DNA of 64,000 nucleotides, taken from NCBI GenBank assembly GCA_003254905.1, contig QANU01006985.1, positions 1,177,442 to 1,241,441 on the forward strand, given 5' to 3'. This document shows, in pieces, positions 61,004 to 64,000 of this stretch (position 1 is the first letter of the stretch; each line of letters opens with the position of its first letter). Source of the stretch: Nissolia schottii (Eukaryota > Streptophyta > Magnoliopsida > Fabales > Fabaceae). The translations under genes and the position numbers were made by a program. The notes beneath the pieces were generated by a model. It saw only the letters and a program-made list of their open reading frames with translations. It was not told where the DNA came from and searched no databases.

Positions 61004-61851
61004 CAGGGGTGTCAAACGGATCGGCCCGGCCTGGCTCGTTTGGACCCGTTTATGCTATTTTTAGGATCTGACTCGTTTATAGTCGATCCGCGGGTCTAAA
61101 CAGGCCAGCCCACCAGCCCGTTTATTTTTTTAAAAAAAATTTAAAATTTTGGTATTTTTTTATGGTTTAAATACAAAGTTGTGAATAAGTGTGCGCGGTC
61201 ATTTTTAACTATTTTTTATCGTCTATCTATTAATTTATCAGAAAGAAATAGTTATGTAAAATTTGAGTATCCATTTCCGATGGTAATAAATAGAGAAAAA
61301 TTAAGGTTTTGTGATTTTTTCGTCTTTATCTCTTTATTGTGGTTACGAAATCTTTAATTTTGGATAGGTATACAAATAGTAGCATTTTTCAATTAATAAT
61401 TAACACCTATAGTCTAAACCCGCGCGATGTGCAGCAAGTTTTAAAATATCTAAAAAATGTTTTAATTATAACTAAAACAACTTAGCAATTTAGTTTGCAA
61501 TTTGGGCTTCAAGATGAAGATTAAAACTTCAATTTGGTTTTCAATTTGAACGTGAGGTATCAATTATCATGCAATTTTATTAACTTAATTTTTAAAAATA
61601 ACAATTTGGGTTTTTGGTTTAAAAAAAATTTAAAATTTAAAATATAAAATAAATAAATAAATAATAAAAAAAAGAATTCACTGGCTCACGGGCCCGTGAA
61701 CCCGCCGGGCGGGCCTGTTTAGCCTGCGGACTTAAACGGGCTGGGCCATTTTTTAAAAGTTTTTACGAACCTATTTTTTACATGTAAAGTCCGTCCATTT
61801 AACTAGGTAAACGGATCGGGCTCGCGGGCATGACTCATTTTGACAACCCTA
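61004..61851. mobile_element. Non-autonomous hAT element (848 bp)
   Basis: The left end CAGGGGTGTCAA and the inverted right end TAGGGTTGTCAA match at 10 of 12 bases and are typical of plant hAT termini. Flanks ATTAAAAC (60996-61003) and ATTAAAAG (61852-61859) are an 8-bp target duplication with one change. GC-rich subterminal blocks (CCCGTTTA, GGCCCG types) lie at both ends of an AT-rich core. No transposase. Confidence 0.85.
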
Positions 61852-61859
61852 ATTAAAAG

Positions 61860-63410
61860 CATTGACGAGAGGATAATATCATAAAAAAAAGACATTGCCG
61901 GGAGGTGACCTTGGCAAGACGAGTGCTTTAGAATTTAAGGAAAAGAATTGTCTTGCACGTATAATTCACCGTATGTCAGAATGGTGGTGATAAAGTGAGA
62001 GGTAATGTGAGATTTTGATGATAGAAAAATGAAAAAGAGAGCCATTAAAATTAAAATTAAAATTAAAATAATAAGAGCTTTATAGTAGAGTTGGTCAAGG
62101 GGATGATAGTGTGTTTATTTCAGCATTTTTTGAAAAATATTAAAAAATTATTTTTTGTTGTAAAACTTAAAACGTTGAAAACAAGTTTTCTAAAAAGATT
62201 ATGCTTAAATCCTCAAAAAATGGTAAAGACCAAATTTTTTTTTTTTTGAGATTATGGTTATTTTTAAAAATTTATACAAATATATGAAACTTATTATTTC
62301 AATAAAAAAAGTAATTATCTGATAAATAAATTGAAATAGATGTACATGGAATCTTAACTAGTAGTTTTGTATTTGGGTATTAAAAATAGAAAAAAAATAT
62401 TGTTAAAAGATTTTCTACTTTATACAAGAGAGTTACCGGTCAAATTAGACTAGATTAATCGGGTTCGTCTCAATAAAATCTAGATACTAATAGTTCATTC
62501 GAAAAAAAATAAAATAACCAAATCAATATATTTAAAAAAATGTTTGAGACTTCTAACTATTTAATCTAATTATACTCGTCGTAACTCTTATAATTAAAAC
62601 AAAACTCAAGCATTTATCAGCTTATAATTTATTAAATTTAATAAAAGGAATGGGGTGAATGGCTATTTTTGCTATTCAACTTTTGTTATATCAAAAATAC
62701 TCTAACGTAGTTTTACCTTCCCAATTACTTAATGCACCTCCATAGTTTTATAACTACTATTTGAGAGAAAAAAAAACCTAATGTGAAAAAAAGAAAAGAA
62801 AAAAAATTCTAGTAAATAAATATAAATACCAAAAACACTTCGAAGTAAATCTTATCCAAATTTTAGAAAGGAAAGTTTCAAGGGTCAAAGTGGAAATTTC
62901 CATTGGCTCTTTGGTAGTAACGTGGTCGTGCAAGAGAATAGACAAGAAAAAACTTATACAGTAATAGAATATATATAAAAAAAAACCAAAATAATATGGA
63001 GAAGTGGATAAAAGTAAGAAACTCATATTTTTTTAACCAAATGTTAAAGTTTTAATCCCTAACTTTAAATATAAGTAACTTTAAATTTTAAAGTTAATTA
63101 TCTCATTTTTAAAAGTTTCTATAAATCATTGAGTTTGTATCAATAAATAACTTAATTGTGTAAATAAATAAATAAATATAAAAACCCCAAAAGAAATGAA
63201 GCACAAAAAACTCATGTTTCCCGTGTAAAACGGACAACGATTAAAAACTTTTGGTTGGACAAAGGGACCACTGCATTGAATGGTATCAATGGTCCCCTCG
63301 TCCTAATTGGAACCACTTAAGTACCAACAAACAGGCTTCAAAAACCACTCCTCTGTTGATCCTTAACCATACATTAAAAGAAAAAAGCTTTAAGCTTTTC
63401 TTCTTTCTTT

Positions 63411-63452
<42 letters not shown>

Positions 63453-63492
63453 GGTTGAATCCGTTGTGTGTGATTTTCAGGAACTCACTGCC
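61860..63492. other. Upstream region of the last gene
   Basis: Strongly AT-rich, no recognised gene. The right end (63412-63450) is a long CT run that forms part of the probable leader of the next gene. Confidence 0.5.
63417..63450. repeat. CT microsatellite in the probable 5' UTR
   Basis: About 16 CT units, 45 bp before the ATG at 63493. Pyrimidine leaders of this kind are frequent in plant genes, and length polymorphism is likely. Confidence 0.85.
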
Positions 63493-63653
63493 ATGGATGG
63501 TTTCAGCCCTGAGTTAGAGATTGTTGCTGTAAGAGAGAAAGCCCCTAATCCTCATCATGGCATGGAAAGAATTGGTGATACCACCACTGCTGCTGAAGGT
63601 GCCCACAACATGGTTGATATGCCTCTGATGCATTTCCCTGCTAACACTAACTG
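63493..63653 (+). CDS. First exon of an unrecognised gene (runs past the window)
   Basis: The ATG follows a CT-rich leader. The exon encodes 53 residues plus two bases, starting MDGFSPELEIVAVREKAPNP and ending PLMHFPANTN. A clean GT donor (TG|GTATATG) comes at 63654. The sequence is acidic to neutral, with no signal peptide or transmembrane segment. I do not recognise a family from this piece. No further exon could be placed before the window end at 64000; the intron starts with AT and AC dinucleotide runs. Confidence 0.6.
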
Positions 63654-63691
63654 GTATATGTCTCTCTTTTTATTTCTATCAATATACTATT

Positions 63692-63693
<2 letters not shown>

Positions 63694-63730
<37 letters not shown>

Positions 63731-63742
63731 TATATACACACA
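63694..63742. repeat. AT/AC compound microsatellite
   Basis: A TA run passes directly into an AC run of about 13 units in the first intron of the last gene. Confidence 0.9.
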
Positions 63743-64000
63743 CCAACACCCCCTTTTTTTCTTTCAATCTTTAAGCTCTTTTTCTTTGGGCAGTTCCATG
63801 ACAAGTTCCCACTTTGTTGGTTGGACTCATGATTAAGGGTTTTAATTTTCTATGGATGCCAAACCAGGGATGAGTTAGACTATGGAATCCATTAATGTGA
63901 CATGGGAACTGCTTTATACTATACAGTAGCTTTTATGGGCATTTAATTAATGACACTTTGAAAAGGGACCTTTCTTTTAAGCAGCAGGAGTTATAGATTA

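Overview
This is a nuclear plant genome segment: AT-rich intergenic DNA, intron-rich genes with short GT-AG introns, LTR and TIR transposon debris, microsatellites, one assembly gap (40307-40478) and one single N (16570). The gene content is that of a eudicot. The GCGCTAAGCG-rich LTR sequence and the protein style suggest a legume, perhaps soybean or a relative. That taxonomic guess is inference.

Gene-rich left part (1-40020). In order: the 3' end of the bifunctional lysine catabolism gene LKR/SDH (+); a HAD-superfamily 5'-nucleotidase-like gene (-); a GPI-type GH17 beta-1,3-glucanase with an X8/CBM43 domain (-); a 33-exon ARF-GEF of the BIG5/BEN1/MIN7 type (-); a RING-H2 E3 ligase-like gene (-); and a FYVE plus ankyrin-repeat gene (-). 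I could follow nearly all splice junctions by reading frame, and these genes look intact. Two of their introns appear to use GC instead of GT donors. They are unrelated single plant genes, not an operon or joint pathway.

Transposon-rich right part (40900-61900). This holds a 3.5-kb MULE-like element (inverted termini, 9-bp target duplication) carrying a decayed plant mobile domain (PMD) gene; a 299-bp foldback element with a 9-bp duplication; a 5'-end duplicate pseudogene of golgin candidate 6 (p115/USO1-like) that keeps its introns but has frameshifts and damaged splice sites; a nest of same-family LTRs in opposite orientations, one inserted in the other with a GTCTC target duplication; and an 848-bp non-autonomous hAT element.

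Right edge (63493 on). The first exon of a plus-strand gene that I do not recognise, with a CT-repeat leader.

I see no CRISPR array, gene cluster or obviously new biochemical system. The most informative observations are the PMD-carrying MULE-like element, the nested LTR stratigraphy, the golgin pseudogene and the GC-AG introns.
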